Origin: Desmodus rotundus | Lineage: Eukaryota > Chordata > Mammalia > Chiroptera > Phyllostomidae | Direction of reading: 5' to 3' | Length of the DNA: 64,000 nt | Assembly (NCBI RefSeq): GCF_022682495.2 | Contig: NC_071391.1 | Location: 45,289,998 to 45,353,997, forward strand | Shown here: positions 22,260-36,059 of the stretch, piece by piece | Layout of the letters: each line of letters begins with the position of its first letter | Position numbering within the stretch: the stretch's first letter is position 1 | The notes under the pieces: model-generated | The model's input: only the letters and a program-made list of their open reading frames with translations | Databases searched by the model: none | Told to the model about the DNA's origin: nothing | Program-made: the position numbers and the translations under genes

Positions 22260-23754
22260 AACATTTATATATAAACTTGTGTATACTTTCTGAATTATTT
22301 TAAGTATCTGATACTCAAAAGAAGGAAATTTTTGTAACAATGTTTCCATTTCCATGTAATGTCTTTATTATCAAAATTTTTCACAGTTTAATCATTAAAT
22401 TTTTTCTGTGAAAGAGCTACTTTTTTTTTCACTGGAAACCGACTTTGAACAAGGCAGCATGCAATACGGGAGTAACCAGACAGATGCCTTTGGGAAGTTT
22501 ACGGTACAGAGCAAAAAATAGACAATAAGGAAAAAAGAAAAAGAAAAATCCTCTAGTTAAGTATTTTTGTCCATTAAAATTTTGGTGCCATATATTTAGA
22601 ACTTGTGGAAGCCCTTGATATTTTAAAGATATAAACACATTTGGGAGCATTCTTGTTTCATATTTCCCAGGTCTTATTTCAGATTAACGCTCATTCACTT
22701 TCTTGTAGAAGTTCATGCCACCCTGAGAACCATTATCTACCTTTTCCACCTTTTCCTACTCCTCACTGTGTCCGAAGGCCTCCTAGAGTTCCTCACAAAC
22801 AAATGCATGCAAGTCTGGCACTGGTGTCATTAGGACTTCAAAGGCCATGTGGAAAACTGATTCTTCATGCTGTGTTCTTGATTGAATTTTCCCCCTATCT
22901 CAATTGCATTTCCCTTTATCGTATTTTAGTTATATATGCCCATAATCACATCCTTTCTCCACTTCCAAAGTCACAAATTCAAACATCCTACTGTCTAGAC
23001 ACAATTACATGCCCAAGTTTGTGGTAACTATGCCTATTTTTTTTACTATGTCTATTTTTTAACTTCACAAAAACTGCTCATCTATTAACACTACAATTTT
23101 CTTTCTTAACTACCAGTCCACCCTGTGTGATTCTTAATTAAGTTTAGATTCCATGCCCTTTATTATAATAAATTTCTTTTAAGTATGTTCAAATCCTTAA
23201 ATCTTTTCCTTCATTCTAACTGGTCCATCCCAACATAATTATGAACCAAATCAATACCCATATTTGGGTAGCCACCTGGAGAACAGAATGGTGCCACTTA
23301 AATGATTACCACCTCTTACTAATAACAGAGCCCAGCAAACTTACACATTTGCTCAAGACAGCTCACTCCACCTAATTAGTACTCAATATGTGCACCCTAT
23401 ACACACTTCCAGCCTTGACTCCAGAACCTACCTGGTGACTCTGGAATAAAAGCTTGCCTACTTCAGCAGAACCAATATGTAGGAAACCCACACAAATTCA
23501 AGATACTAAATTTAAAACATATCTGTATCTGCTCCCACCCACGTGTGCTTCTTTCTTGTTGAAGAAACTGTCTCCTGTCAAAGAATCATCTCTTCGATTG
23601 TTCTCTGGACACCAATAAGCAAGACTGGCCTGAGCATTCATAACCATGGACCTGCAAAATACTATAATTTAGGGCTAAAATTTGCACTATCTGCATAGCT
23701 CAGAAATTAACCAATAGCTGTCCTAATGAGGAGAACCCTTTGAAATAGCACATG
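22260..23754. other. Intergenic, nothing recognised
   Basis: AT-rich with no recognisable gene or repeat. An AATAAA and a short LTR-like composition near 23440-23460 were noted but are not enough for a call. Confidence 0.45.
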
Positions 23755-24715
23755 AGCATGTAAAAAATATATTCAGTGTAATTGTACTTAGTTAAGGAAT
23801 CGCAAATTGAAACAACAGTGAGATGCCACTACATACATATTAGCTTGGCTAAAATCCAATACACTGACAAAACGAAATGCAGGTAAGAATGTGGATCAAC
23901 AGGATTCTTATTTTTACTGACAGGAATGCAAAATGATAAAGCCACTTTGGAAAACAGTGGCAGTTGTATTCAAAGGTTAACATACTTTTATCATATGATC
24001 CAGCAATCGTGCACCTTAGAATTTACCCAAAGGAGCTGACAACTTAAGTTCTACATGAAAACCTGAACATGGGTGTTTATAGAAGCTTTATGCATAATTG
24101 CCAAACCTTGCAAGCAACCAAAATGTTCTTGAACAAGTGAATGTATAACAAAAACTCTGAAACATCCATGCAATGGAATATTATTCAGCAATATGAATAA
24201 ATGGGCTATCAAGCCACATAAAAAAAGATATGTAGAAATCATACATGGATATTAACTAGGTAAAAGAAGGCAGACTGTAAAGCTTACATACTGTATGATT
24301 CCAAACTTATCACATTCAGAAAAAGACCACAGCATGGAGATAGTAAAAAATCAGTGATTTCTAAGAGTTTGAGGAGAGCAAGGAAGGAATAAATATAAGG
24401 TACACAAGGGATTTTTAGGTCATTAAAAATACCCTGTATGATACTATAATATTGGATACATGCCATGTATTTTTCAAAACCCATAGAATTTTACAACAGA
24501 GTATACCCTAATTAAACCATGCATCTTTATTAGTAAAAATGAATCATTAATTCATTAATTGTGACACATATGCCACACCAGTTCAAGATGCTACTAACAG
24601 GGGAAACTCTCTAGGAAGGAAGGAAGGAAGGGGAAGAATGTACATGGTAACTCTCTGTACTTTCCACTCAATTTTTCTGTAAACATAAAACTGCTCTAAA
24701 AAACAGTATCTAATT
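23755..24715 (+). repeat. Old L1 3' half fragment
   Basis: Diverged ORF2 end and 3' region: TGAGATGCCACTACATACA, GGAATGCAAAATGATAAAGC, ATGATCCAGCAATCGTGCA, ATGCAATGGAATATTATTCA, ending TAAACATAAAACTGCTCTAA. Includes a short (GGAA)n at about 24614-24635. Confidence 0.75.
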
Positions 24716-27120
24716 TTTTTAAATGCAGTACTTGGAATAAAACAAAACTCAATGGATGGATTAAATAAGATTTATATAGAGCTAAAGAGATCATTAGACT
24801 TGAAGATAGATTAGAAAAGTATATCCCAATGTGACACAAAATAACAAAGAGATGTTAAGTACTTGTAGGATAAAGCCAGAAGATAGAACTCAGAGAAAGA
24901 ACATCTTTAATAAGAAATACAGGCAAAAAAAGAAAAGAAAAAGAAATACAAATGGACTACACTTATCACTTAAAGGACATTAACCTGAACCATATGGGCA
25001 GGAAATACTTGGAAGTAAAAGATATAAAACGGCTTACTAAGAAAATACTAACCAATAGAAAACTTCTGCAGCTACATTCATAATCAACTAAACAGTATAC
25101 AAACAATATCAAAATTGTCATGTTTAGGAAACCAGCTGTTCCAGAGCAAAAATATAAGAATTATAAGAAACTGGTAAATAATCATCCCTGTGAGATATTT
25201 AATACTTTTCCCAAGAATTGCTGAATAATTTTTAATTGGTATGTATATAGAAGCTTTGAAGAGTACAACTAATAAGCTTTTCTATCTAGTATTTAACTTA
25301 TACTGCATATTAGGAAATCTGTACCACTTTATTGCATAACAAACATCATATATAATGTTACAGAAAAAGCTAACTTCATCACAAGTGTAGAAAGATATAG
25401 TCATATAAAATACTAACAACGCACTAAAATTTAACAATTATGCCTCAGTTTTCTAATTATGTTATTGAAGTTTGTCATTTTTATCTAGTTTTGTTTATTT
25501 AATAATGTAATTGGTAAAAAATTAAGTATTAAAAAGTATACCATAAAAAACCTAGAAGAAAAATCTAAGAATAATAGTCAAATCTGAGATATAAAAAAAT
25601 AGTCTCACACTAAAACAATTAAACCTTCAAAGAATGATGAATTTGAAAATATTTTATATATCCATTTAAATAAAACAAAAGCCAACCAAACCAATCAGAG
25701 AAAATTACAGAAATTATAACCTGAGAAGCACTTTCAATAAATATTAATACTGTGGGGAAGTTAGATATTCTCTCTGAGCCTCAAATTACCTGTCTGTAAA
25801 GTGGAAATAATAGCAACAATAACAAGTCTAATGTAAAGATTAAATAAAATCAGATATGAAATAAGATTTGCACAGGTTCAATAAATAATTGTTACTATTA
25901 ATCCACAAAGCAATATAATATCCAGTAAACACAATAAAATGTGTTCAAGGACAAAAAGAAAATTATTTTACCTAATCACATGGCTAATTTTTAAAAATAG
26001 ACTACTTGCAAAATGCCGATGAGGGTGCAATAAGTTTTGGCACTGTCATATATTTCTAACAAGTATGAGAATTAATAACAATTTCCCTTGAAACAATTTT
26101 CCAATGTACCAGAGGAGCCTAAAGTCTTCACACCCCTGACCTATTAATTCTTCTTGAGGCTAAAAATCATGCAAAGCTTAATACACAAAAAAACAGACAA
26201 ATCTTATGTACAAAATTCTCCCTAGAATAGCATTTATATTGTCAATGAAACATAAGTATTAAAAAATAAAAGGAGGAACACTACCTCAACTAGTATAAAA
26301 AAGAATTTTTAAATGATACTTTCTTCATACAGAATTAAAAGACATATAATGTAAACATTAAAATTATTATAGATTCCTAAATGTATTGTCCTGTAAAAAT
26401 GGAACAGTAAATTTCTCTGGGTGGTGGGTCATGCGCAATTTTAATTTTCTTTTTATCATTTTTCTATGGAATACTTACATAAAAAGAATTAAATGTTTTC
26501 AAAAGAAGCATTGACAATTTGGTGTCACCTCACAGAACAAGTAGTACTTCACCTAGAGAGGAGGTGGTTAATAATGACTTTACAGAGTCGGTGACACCAA
26601 GATGGGCACTGTAAGAGGTATGATGGGAATTCTTTCAAAAGTCAAGGAGCGGAGAGGTCATTCCAGGCAAATGGGTCACTTAGGGGAAATGTATTTAAAA
26701 ACATGCCTGAACATGGAGAGATTGGAGATACCCAGTCCCTTAAGACTGAAGTACAGATTGCATGAGAGTGATATGGAAATTGTTGCTGGGAGGTCTGAAT
26801 TTATTCTGTACCATATTAAGGGGGATGGCCTTTGAGAAACTACACCCAAAAAGTCAAAAGTTGTGAGCACAGCTCTCTTAATGTCCTCTTAACACCCATG
26901 ATATTTTGAGAAAATATATAAAGGAATGAAGATTTTACATGGATGTCCATGGATGTGATGAGGTGTCTCAGGGTTTGACATAGCTCAAGATGGAAAACGT
27001 ACTGTTATCTATATGATAATCTTAATATTACATTGACTATTCTCAAGGTTGAGTTGAATATTAGAGTTAGACATGACTACTAGAGAGCAACCTGTCTATT
27101 CCCCAAATAATGAGCTGTAA
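24716..27120. other. AT-rich intergenic DNA with a MIR-like relic
   Basis: 25745-25905 resembles MIR on the + strand (CTCTCTGAGCCTCAAATTAC, CTGTAAAGTGGAAATAATAG). 26620-26850 has the look of an old unclassified interspersed repeat (CATTCCAGGCAAATGGG, GGGAGGTCTGAATTTATTCT). Otherwise nothing. Confidence 0.45.
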
Positions 27121-27323
27121 GAATCTCAGTCAACACACAGGCACTACTTTCAGATTGATCAGAGAAGCAAGTCTCACAGCCCCAGGTAGTTTGTTCCAGA
27201 GGCCCCTAACTCCTTGAGTCATTTTTCCTAGTGACTCAGTTGTAGGGCTCCTGTTCACTGCTACCAAAGCACACTCATGGAGGGCCAAAATTCCTGAGAC
27301 ACCAGTCTCTGCCCTTGCCAAAG

Positions 27324-28274
27324 TCATTTCTGCTTTGCAAACAACAAATGAACTACTTGGTCTCGTATCTGTTTGGTCTTGACCCCATAAATGATAGGAT
27401 TGAGCATAGGAGGAACAAGCATGCTGACATTGGCCAGCAGGATGTGGACATGTAGTGGGACATGGCGTCCAAAGCGCTGAGTGAGGACTGAGAAGATCCC
27501 AGGACCATAAAAGAAGATGATGACACAGACGTGGGAGCCACATGTGTTGAGAGCTTTGTGGCGAGCATCTCGGGAAGGAATATGGAAGACAGCACAAAGA
27601 ATCAGAACATAGGAAACAAAAATTAGGACAATATCTAGGATCACTGTTGACGTTAAGACAAAAAATCCATACCAGATGTTGACTCGGATGTCATCACAGG
27701 AATACTTGGCCAAGCCAATGTGTTCACAGAATGTATGTGGGAGGATGTTATTCCTGCAAAAAGTCAGCCTCTTTAGAAGAAATATCATGGGGAAAATTGT
27801 GCCATGCGCTCTCAGCAAAACAGCCACACCAATCTTCCCTATCAGAGAGTGGGTGAGGATCATGGTGTACCTCAGTGGGTAACATATTGCAATGTAGCGA
27901 TCAAATGCCATGATCAGCAAGATGCCTGACTCAGATATGAAGGAGGAATGCTGAAAGTAGAGCTGGGCAATGCAGCTATTAAGAGAGATTTCCCTACTAT
28001 TGCACCAGAAAATGGCCAATGCCTTGGGCTCTGTTGTCGTGGCAAAGACAATGTCAACTCCGGCCAGCATACAGAGGAAAAGATACATCGGTTCATGAAG
28101 GCTGCTCCTGACGAGGATAATAAAGATGAGAAGACCATTTCCAAGGAGGGCAAAGACATAAGAGATAAATAAGGGGATGGAAATCCACATGTGTAGGTCC
28201 TCCCGACCTGGAATGCCCAGCAGGTAGAAGACTACATGGTTAACACCAGTGTGGTTGAAGCTAGCCATTCCCAA
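27324..28274 (-). CDS. OR52B4-like: Olfactory receptor, class I, OR52B4-like (intact)
   Basis: An intact single-exon frame of 316 codons, the normal size for a class I (fish-like) odorant receptor. Seven-helix landmarks in order: N-glycosylation site NHT (7-9), LLGNGLL of TM1 (43-49), LHEPMYLFLCML (59-70), disulphide C101, MAFDRYIAICYP ending TM3 (DRY 125-127), extracellular-loop cysteines at 173, 183 and 193, SYVLIL (221-226), KALNTCGSHVCVI (240-252), and NPIIY (292-296). It is expected to sit in the plasma membrane of olfactory sensory neurons and signal through Golf. The sequence groups with OR52B4, which adjoins TRIM21 in human. The family's start aligns with M3, so the true start may be 28268 and not 28274. 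Ligand unknown. Confidence 0.92.
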   Translation of the reverse strand: MGMASFNHTGVNHVVFYLLGIPGREDLHMWISIPLFISYVFALLGNGLLIFIILVRSSLHEPMYLFLCMLAGVDIVFATTTEPKALAIFWCNSREISLNSCIAQLYFQHSSFISESGILLIMAFDRYIAICYPLRYTMILTHSLIGKIGVAVLLRAHGTIFPMIFLLKRLTFCRNNILPHTFCEHIGLAKYSCDDIRVNIWYGFFVLTSTVILDIVLIFVSYVLILCAVFHIPSRDARHKALNTCGSHVCVIIFFYGPGIFSVLTQRFGRHVPLHVHILLANVSMLVPPMLNPIIYGVKTKQIRDQVVHLLFAKQK

Positions 28275-30168
28275 GGCAGGCTAATGTGAACTTTAACTTC
28301 ACCTAATAGAGGTAAAGAGAAACAGAGATTACATGTAAATATTTTCATTGAGTTTTCTGGTTAAATATATCAAATTAAATGCCTGCTTTTACCACAGTCT
28401 CCTCCTAATGTCCTGCTAAAACGTTAGTAAAATAACGTCATAAAATCGAAAGCAAAAAAGAAACTAATAGCAGAAAAGTAGCAACAACATTTTGAAAGCA
28501 GATGGATGACTACTGACTAAACAAATAGAATAAAACTAATACTTCAAATTGAAAACAAGAGTCAAGATAATTTTTACAGTAAAACCCAAATAGTCTCAAG
28601 AATTAAAGGTATCATATACTTCTCTAATAGAGATAAATGGACTTTTTTAAGGATTTTTATGGAAAATCTTTATAAAGAACATCTAGTCTACTGGATCCTC
28701 TTTCCCAACCTGTTCATCCAGACACCACTTTTCTTAGCAGAATATGGAGGTTTATTTCCTGGTGAGGATAAACCTGGAAAATTCTGGCAAATCTAAGCAC
28801 AGCTGGGGCAAGGGTATTATGCTAAATGGGACAGAGGATTAAAGAAAGGCTACATACTGAACAAAATGAAACCCCAGTGAACTTAACCTCTTAAGTATGC
28901 CTGCCACTGCTAGCTTACAAACCCTATATCCATATCTTACAATTCATTTTGATTTAAGAATGAGGCACTAAAAAGTGATTCGAGGTTCTATGTGTGGCCA
29001 TAGGATTTGTTTAGGGAGACATTTCCTGTCAAATTACTCCCATTAAGAGGTGGAGGTGGGGGAGGGAGGTGGGTTTGGCTAGGTTGGGGTGGAGGGGTGG
29101 GGAGAAAATGCAGACAACTGTAATTGAACAGCAATAAAAAAATGTTTAATTAAAAATTTTTTAAATAAATCTATTTTTCCACTAAAAAAAAGAATTTTAC
29201 ATCAAAATATGGCAAAAATTTTAAGAGTAGAAAAAGTTATTTAATATCTTAAAAGACCTCAAAAGATTTACGTCCCATGTCACAGGAAGCTACTAGAAGA
29301 TAAGCACCACCAAAATAAGGAAATGAATCAAAAATAGGGAAACACAGGCTCCAACAAAAGAGCTCAACCTAAGTGATATAATACAGGAGACAGTATAGGC
29401 TCTGAAAGAGTGAGGGAATTTCTTGAACAATAGGGAAGGCCCACAACTGTGAAGAGTCCTAGGCTATTATGAATCTAGATTGAATCAAAGGGATAAAGGC
29501 CACACAAAGGAAAGTCTCAAAGGAAAAAAAAAACTTGTTGCGAAAGAATTTACATTTCTAGTATAAAGTAAGGCACATAAAAACTAGGCAAACAAAAAAA
29601 TAGATAATCATTTACTCTGGGGGAGAAAACAATGTTGTATAAGAAAAGAAATGCGATCGTATGTCATTATATACCTCAGGTATTATAATCATAATAATAT
29701 AAACATAAATATGTATTTTCAAAATCAATCATCAGGAAAAGGGAAGTCTGCATGGTCTGAATGTGTGTGTCGGGGAGGGCAAAAGGCTTACATGTAGGCA
29801 AGCTAAATATCTTTCATATAAGGAAGTCAGTGGGCAACATATATAAATGATTAAAATATATATAAAACAAGAAATAGTGCTATAAGCATGTTGTTTGTCT
29901 ATATGGAGATAAATACTAAAGAAACAACTATAAAGTGTTAAAGTGGTTTTTCTGTGGAGTAGGAATCAGAAGTGGAATGGGACAGGGAATCTCTATTTTT
30001 TAAATAGGAGAGTTTTTTTAAATAGGAGAGCTTTTACTATGCACATACTCTATGAGTATATTCATAGAGTATATGCATAGTATTACAAAAACATAATTAA
30101 AAACAAGTTACTGCAATTAACTGCCTGGATCTCCTTCACCTAAAACAAATTTTTAGCTGCTCATACCT

Positions 30169-30171
<3 letters not shown>
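28275..30171. other. Intergenic, one L1 tail and a short hairpin
   Basis: 29045-29150 is an L1 3' end on the + strand (GGTTGGGGTGGAGGGGTGGG, GACAACTGTAATTGAACAGC, then AATAAA). An imperfect hairpin lies at 30037-30080. Upstream non-coding exons of the - strand receptor could lie here but I could not identify one. Confidence 0.5.
30037..30080. repeat. Short near-perfect inverted repeat
   Basis: Nineteen-base arms CTATGCACATACTCTATGA (30037-30055) and TCATAGAGTATATGCATAG (30062-30080) pair with one mismatch around a six-base loop. Just upstream, AAATAGGAGAG is present twice (about 30002 and 30020). Confidence 0.7.

Positions 30172-30219
<48 letters not shown>
30172..30219. repeat. (TC)n microsatellite
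   Basis: About 24 uninterrupted TC units. A simple repeat likely to vary in length between individuals. Confidence 0.95.
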
Positions 30220-30220
<1 letters not shown>

Positions 30221-32374
30221 ATTTTAAATTTTGCACCCCAAATCCCTATTCTCTCTGGGTACCAGATTACCCATTAGAGAACACAGAGTGGCTCAATTAA
30301 ACTGACTCCTCTCTCTTAAGAGGGAAGTCTGGGGAGGCATTAAAGCAGGTGTAGACAGTCTGCTGGAAATGTTTCCTGCAGTGAATGATTGCCTCCTGTA
30401 CATTGCATGCTATTAAAAAAAAAAAAAAACATACTTTTCCAAGGAATGCCATATTCCTAGAGGAAATGGAAAAAGTGTCACCAGAAACAATGAGGTCACA
30501 GGGGTACACCATAGACAAAAGAACAGGTGAAGGCAAGAAGAACAGCCAGAGATAAAATAGGATCAGAAGTTGGATGGAGAACTGCCTTCAGCAGCTGATG
30601 GAGGCTTTGAGAAAAGGAACAGTGGTGAGGGTGGGGGCAGTGTTTTGGTTGGAGATATACAGGAAAGTCAAGGAGTTGGGGAATGGCCTTTGGAAGCAGT
30701 TGCCTAGAAAAATTCCTGGTCCAATTTTAATTTTATCCTAAAAGACTCTTCTCCATGCCTCCTTCCAAAGGAAGTTTTTCTGAGCCTGCCCCAGACATTT
30801 CCCTACTTTGTGCTGCTGAGCACTTTTGCTGTCCCTCTCACCTGGAACTTCTTAGAATCAGCAAGGGTAGCAGTTCTTTGTCTACAAAATCCATCTCCAC
30901 CAAGTCACAATGTTCTGAATATTACAAAACATATCTTATTAGTCAGAAACTACGTCTTTATCTATGAAGCACCTCTAACAAATTTTGAATTCTTTAACAG
31001 ATTAGACATGTCCTTTCATCACTGTGTACCTAGAACACAGCACAGCAGGAAAGGCAAACAGGAGAGTAGGAAGGAAGGAAGCCAGGCGAGAGAGATTTAA
31101 GATTAGTGACCAAAGCAAGGTTTTCCTTTGAGGACTCAGGTTCCTGAATCCAAATGAGACTTAGAAAGTCCTGTGAGAACCCTCTCTTTCTTTCCTACCA
31201 GCACAAATGTTGGCCACAGGTCTCCTCTACAATGTGTTCACAATCTGTTCAAAGACTGCAGACAAAGAGCCTGCTACTCCAACATCACAAATTAGTTCCA
31301 TTACTTTGGGCCTGTGAGATCTAATATCTAGGCCTACTCTCCTCTATTCCTAGAATCTCACCTCATGTATGACAAAGTCAGTCATCAGCTTCAGACCAGA
31401 AATGGACCCAGTGACCAGAGGAAACCCAGAGAATTGCAAATGAGACTACAGAAGTGATTATCTTCACGAGTTCTCAGGAGGTCACTTTTATTTCACAGCC
31501 CCATTGCCCTTGGGTTCTGACTCCACCAACTCCCCCACATTCCCACATGGGCCAAGTCATTATGCCTCCTTCCTGTTGCCTTTTTCTGTTGACACCTGAT
31601 CCTTGGGCACCTCCAGTTATTAGATCTCTATCTTCAGATTTTATGTGTGCATATTTTTGGCTTTATATACTCAGAGGCTTTCACTCCTAACCTAATATTT
31701 CCTCCTGAGAAATTGGGACAATGGTGCGGTATGAATTACCAGGAATCTGTCTCCCACCTAGAAAAAATCACAATGGTAGAACTGTCTGATACAGCAGCTT
31801 TGAAACTCTGGAGTCTGTTGAAGGCTTCCAACTCCCAGGGGAAGGCATGGACAGTAACTTGTGATTAATTCTGGTCCCTTTCCTCTCTTAGCACAATAGC
31901 AGCTACTCATCCCCTACACTCAGCTCTGTGGCAGGAAGCTGTGAATGTTTTCCTGAGCAGCTTGTATGCAGCTAGCAGGAGCCAGGGTGGGCAAAAGGGA
32001 TCCTCATCTCCAGATATCAGGAACCTGTGTTCTGATTACCAGTTGCTGCCTCTGATCTGAGATGCAAAGGGGAAGCAGCCATTGGTATCATATCTCCTTC
32101 CAAATAAAGTGACTTTTAGGGGTTTGAATAGATAGCATCCATTTTCCCCCTTTATTTTTCTTTTTCCATTTTTGGGAGCCAAATATTAAATATTAAAACA
32201 TGTGAAAGCAACTACATAATGGGAGTATGTTTGAAAAAGTGACCATGCCTACCCAGGAAAAGTTGCAGGCTCAGAAAAGACCTGCAAAGACCATAAGCTT
32301 ACATCTCAGGTTGACCCTTGGCACAGAAACATTCTACAACAATCAAATAAACAAAACAATATACAAAACAACGC
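30220..32374. other. Intergenic, nothing recognised
   Basis: Mostly unique-looking sequence of moderate GC. Frames of 60-96 codons have no recognisable domains. No RNA gene seen. Confidence 0.5.
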
Positions 32375-33320
32375 TTCTTTAGCTGCATCCTACAGATTTT
32401 GATACTTCAGGGGTTTTTTTCATTTTAATATAGTTCAAAATGTTTGTGACTTCTTGACCCATTGATTATTTTGAAGTACGTTTTTACACAATTGTGGATT
32501 TTTAAGTAATCTCTGTGTAATTGATTTCTTTCTTAATTCTGCTATCGCCATACGACATGCTCTGAATGATTTCATTTCTCTGAAATTTGATAAAGATTGC
32601 TTTAAAACTTAGTACATGGTCAATTTTGGTAACTGCTCCATGTACATATGAAAAAAGTGTGTATCTTCTTGTTATTAAATGCAGTGGTCTATAAACTTTT
32701 AATAAGTAAAATTTTAAATTATGTGGATTACCCTCTATACCCTTATTAGTCTCATTAGTCTTTTGCCTCCTTGTTTTTCATTTCTTTGGAAGTATGTCAA
32801 AGTCTTCCGCAACGATAGTAGATTTATTTGTCCTTTTAGCGCTGTCGATGTTTACTTTATGCATTTTGTAGCTATTACAGCACTTGGTGCATTTGGCTTA
32901 GAATATTCATATCTTTGTAGTGAACTTATACCTTAATTGTTACAAACATCCCCCTACATCTCTAGTTATGATTCTTCCCCTAACATTCACTTTCCTTTTC
33001 ATTAATACAGCAACATGGGCTTTCTTCTGGTTAGTGTTTATGTGGTATATCTGTTCCGTCTTTTTATTTCTAACTTTTCTATGTCTCTATACTTAAGAAG
33101 TTTCTTTGTAAGCAGCATATATTTTTTTGTCTGTGACCTAATCTAAATAAAGTTCAATTATTTACTATTTTTTAATATTTTATGAGTTTTATGTCATATT
33201 TAAGAAATCCTTTGACAAATCCAAGATTACTAAGATTTTCTTCCATCATTTATTCTAGGAGCTTTATTGTTCTAACTCTTACATATAGGTCTATGATTCT
33301 CTAGAGTTAAATTTTATATA
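32375..33320 (-). repeat. Old L1 ORF2 fragment, antisense
   Basis: The antisense words CATCCTACAGATTTTGATA, CTTCTTGACCCATTGATTAT and AATTTCATTTCTCTGAAATTT-like runs match older L1 ORF2 read backwards, followed by diverged L1-like AT-rich sequence. Extent approximate. Confidence 0.6.
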
Positions 33321-34759
33321 TGGTGCGAGGTAGCAGTGGAGGTCTTTGAGGAGAGGTGCATATAGTAAACCATAGCGTTTAAGCACCATCTGTAGCATAA
33401 AAGATTATTCTAGTCCCATAGAATCTCCTTGTCACTTTTACCAAAAATAAGTTGTCCACTTGGCAAAAAGGACAGAGTAGGGAACTCCAAAGATCTGTTG
33501 TTGTTTTTTGCAGAAACACCAAAAACTAATGAGTAAAACCTGTAAGCATCAACTTTCTCAGAACTCTGAAAAATAGTCAAGACTTACAGCATCCAAGCAA
33601 ATGTTGAATCAAGAAAAAGATGACTTAAACCTGTTTGCCTATTTTCACTGTCCAGGTGTTGCCTGAAGGACCAACACACGGTACTCACATTTGTTTGGCC
33701 TAGATTTGACCTCTCTCAGGACAAAAAAGCAACTACATGGAGGATGTTTTTCAAAACATAGAAAGGCAATGAACTGGGGTGTTTTGCTACCATTGCCACC
33801 TGGTACAAAAGAGCGCAGTTCGGAAAAACAATGGATAGACCAAAAGGTTGGGGAGGGGGGATCTTTGGTGAATACGGGCTTCTACTCATAACAAACAGGT
33901 AATCTAGAAAGCCTCACTCAAGCCCAGAGCAGGATGCATGCTCAGGAAACAAACACACAAAAGTAAGTTGTTTTATTCTACACTAGCAATAAACAATCAA
34001 AATTAAGAAAACAATTTCATTTACAATACCATCAAAAATAAGACTTGTACACTGAAAACTACAAAACATTGCTGAAAGAAATTCAAGAAGGCAAGAACTC
34101 TGCTATGTTGCATTAGAATCAGAGCTATCAGTAGGAATTAATCATTCAGAGAGAATAAGAAAGAAAGGCTTTTGTTCTTCTTGACTCTGATAAATAAAAG
34201 AGGCTAGGAACAATAACACCAAAATAGCACATCTAGAGCTCAAACTTGTTTTCTAAATACTACTCACCATTACAAGTCTGTAAGGAATCTTAGAGAAATC
34301 ATTTATTCCAAGGGTGAAGTGGGAAATTACAAGATGATTCTGGAACATCTTGTGCTACAATGTAAGGAAGTGTTCAAAAAATACAGAGAAATCACAAAGG
34401 CTACAAGAGCCAATTTGAAGTGGCTCTCTATAGTCAAACCTAGAAGAATTTTTTGAGTACCAAAATGAATAATCATAGCACCGGATTATAAATTATTAAA
34501 TAAAAAAGAATCCATGAGTCCATGCTAATAAAAAATAATAATAAACATGAAGCCTCTTATTTATAATAGAATATCAACTAATAAATGTAATGAGAAAAAC
34601 TGAGTTGGAAAACCACTATTTACAACTATCAAAATAAAAACTGATTCAGGTGAGAATGACCAATGAATGTTAAAAACAATTGATATAAGATTGTTTGGGA
34701 ACAGTATATTTCACAGCTCACATGAGAGGAGCACCTGGAGTGTCCTTCTCGGGTAATTG
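33321..34759. other. Intergenic with a small L1 ORF2 piece
   Basis: 33970-34090 matches L1 ORF2 on the + strand (CTACACTAGCAATAAACAAT, CAATTTCATTTACAATACCA, CTGAAAACTACAAAACATTG). The rest, AT-rich, is not identified. Confidence 0.5.
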
Positions 34760-35095
34760 GGAAAATGTGCCTCTGGATGCTACAGGACGCCTACTACATT
34801 AGGCCACTCTACCAAGCCCCGGACATGGAGCAGCTCTACCTGATACATAGAAACAAACAGGGAGGCAGCCTAAATGAGGAGACAAAGAAATGTCTCAAAT
34901 GAAAAATAGAACAAAACTCCAAACTAAACAAAATGGAAACAAGCAACCTACCAGATGCAGAGTTCAAAAAACTGGTTGTAAGGATGCACATTGAAATTAG
35001 GGAGAGAATAGCTGAGCTTAGTGAGAACTTCAACAAACAGATAGTAAACATAAAAACAGAGAATTAAAAAACATTTTAAAAACAGCCAGAAATGA
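34760..35095 (+). repeat. L1 5' region / ORF1 fragment
   Basis: AGCTCTACCTGATACATAGA, AATGAGGAGACAAAGAAATG and then a frame reading METSNLPDAEFKKLVVRM give the start of an L1 ORF1 (coiled-coil part), broken soon after by a stop. Confidence 0.7.
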
Positions 35096-35640
35096 AGAAT
35101 ATATATACATCCATATGTTCATTGCAATGTTATTTACAACAGCCAAGATGTGGCGACAACCCAAGTGTCCATCAATAGATGAGTGAATAAAGAAACATTG
35201 CACATAAACAATGGAATATGACTCAGCCATAAAAAAGAATGAAATCTTGCCATCTGTAACAACATGGGTGCACCTAGAGGGTATTGTGCTGAGTAAAGTA
35301 AATCAGACAGAGGAAACAAGTGTCATATGATCTTACCTACCTGTGCAATCTAAAAAACACAATGAACAAACAAGCAGAACAGAAACACACTCGCAGATAC
35401 AGAGAATATTTTGAAGGTTGCCAGAGGGAGGAGGTTGGGTGGATGAGTAAAAAAGGCGAAGAGATTAAGAAGTACAAATTTGAAATTACCAAATAGTCAT
35501 AGGGATAGGCTGTCAGAAGAGTACTAGATTTACCAGGGTAATCACTTCACAAGTTACACAATGTCTAAGCACTGGATGGTACACCTGACACTAATACAAT
35601 ATTATTTATCAACTGTAAGTAAATAATAAAAAAGTGTTTA
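35096..35640 (+). repeat. L1 3'-end fragment
   Basis: CATTGCAATGTTATTTACAA, CCAAGTGTCCATCAATAGAT and GAATATGACTCAGCCATAAA are the sense 3' end of L1 ORF2, continuing to the 3' region at about 35640. It directly follows the ORF1 fragment, so the pair may be one internally deleted L1 or two insertions. Confidence 0.75.
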
Positions 35641-36059
35641 AAGTCAAAAAAGAAAAATAAGATGATGCAAAATGTCCTCTAATATAGCTGTCTAGATTTA
35701 ATACTCTGAGAAGTTCAAAAGAGAAATAAAGATTTAAAATGTACGGTGCAGAGTAAAGCTACAATATAATTTGTGAAATTATTTTTTAAGAACAAAACTA
35801 TGTTCCTAAATGCAAAAAATAATTAAAATGCATTACAAAATAATATGAAAAATAAGAAACAAATTTCATTTTAAATTTGTCAAAATCATAGAGAAAACCT
35901 TGTAGGAATAAGTGTTTTTAAAATAACCTACATATTTTATAGTCAATTTATATGTGGTAATATAAATAGGATTATTTACTAACTGTCATGAAAGCAGAAA
36001 CAGAAACATATGGTGTAACTACTCTAACAGTTTATTCATTGGAAGTAATATATATGAAA

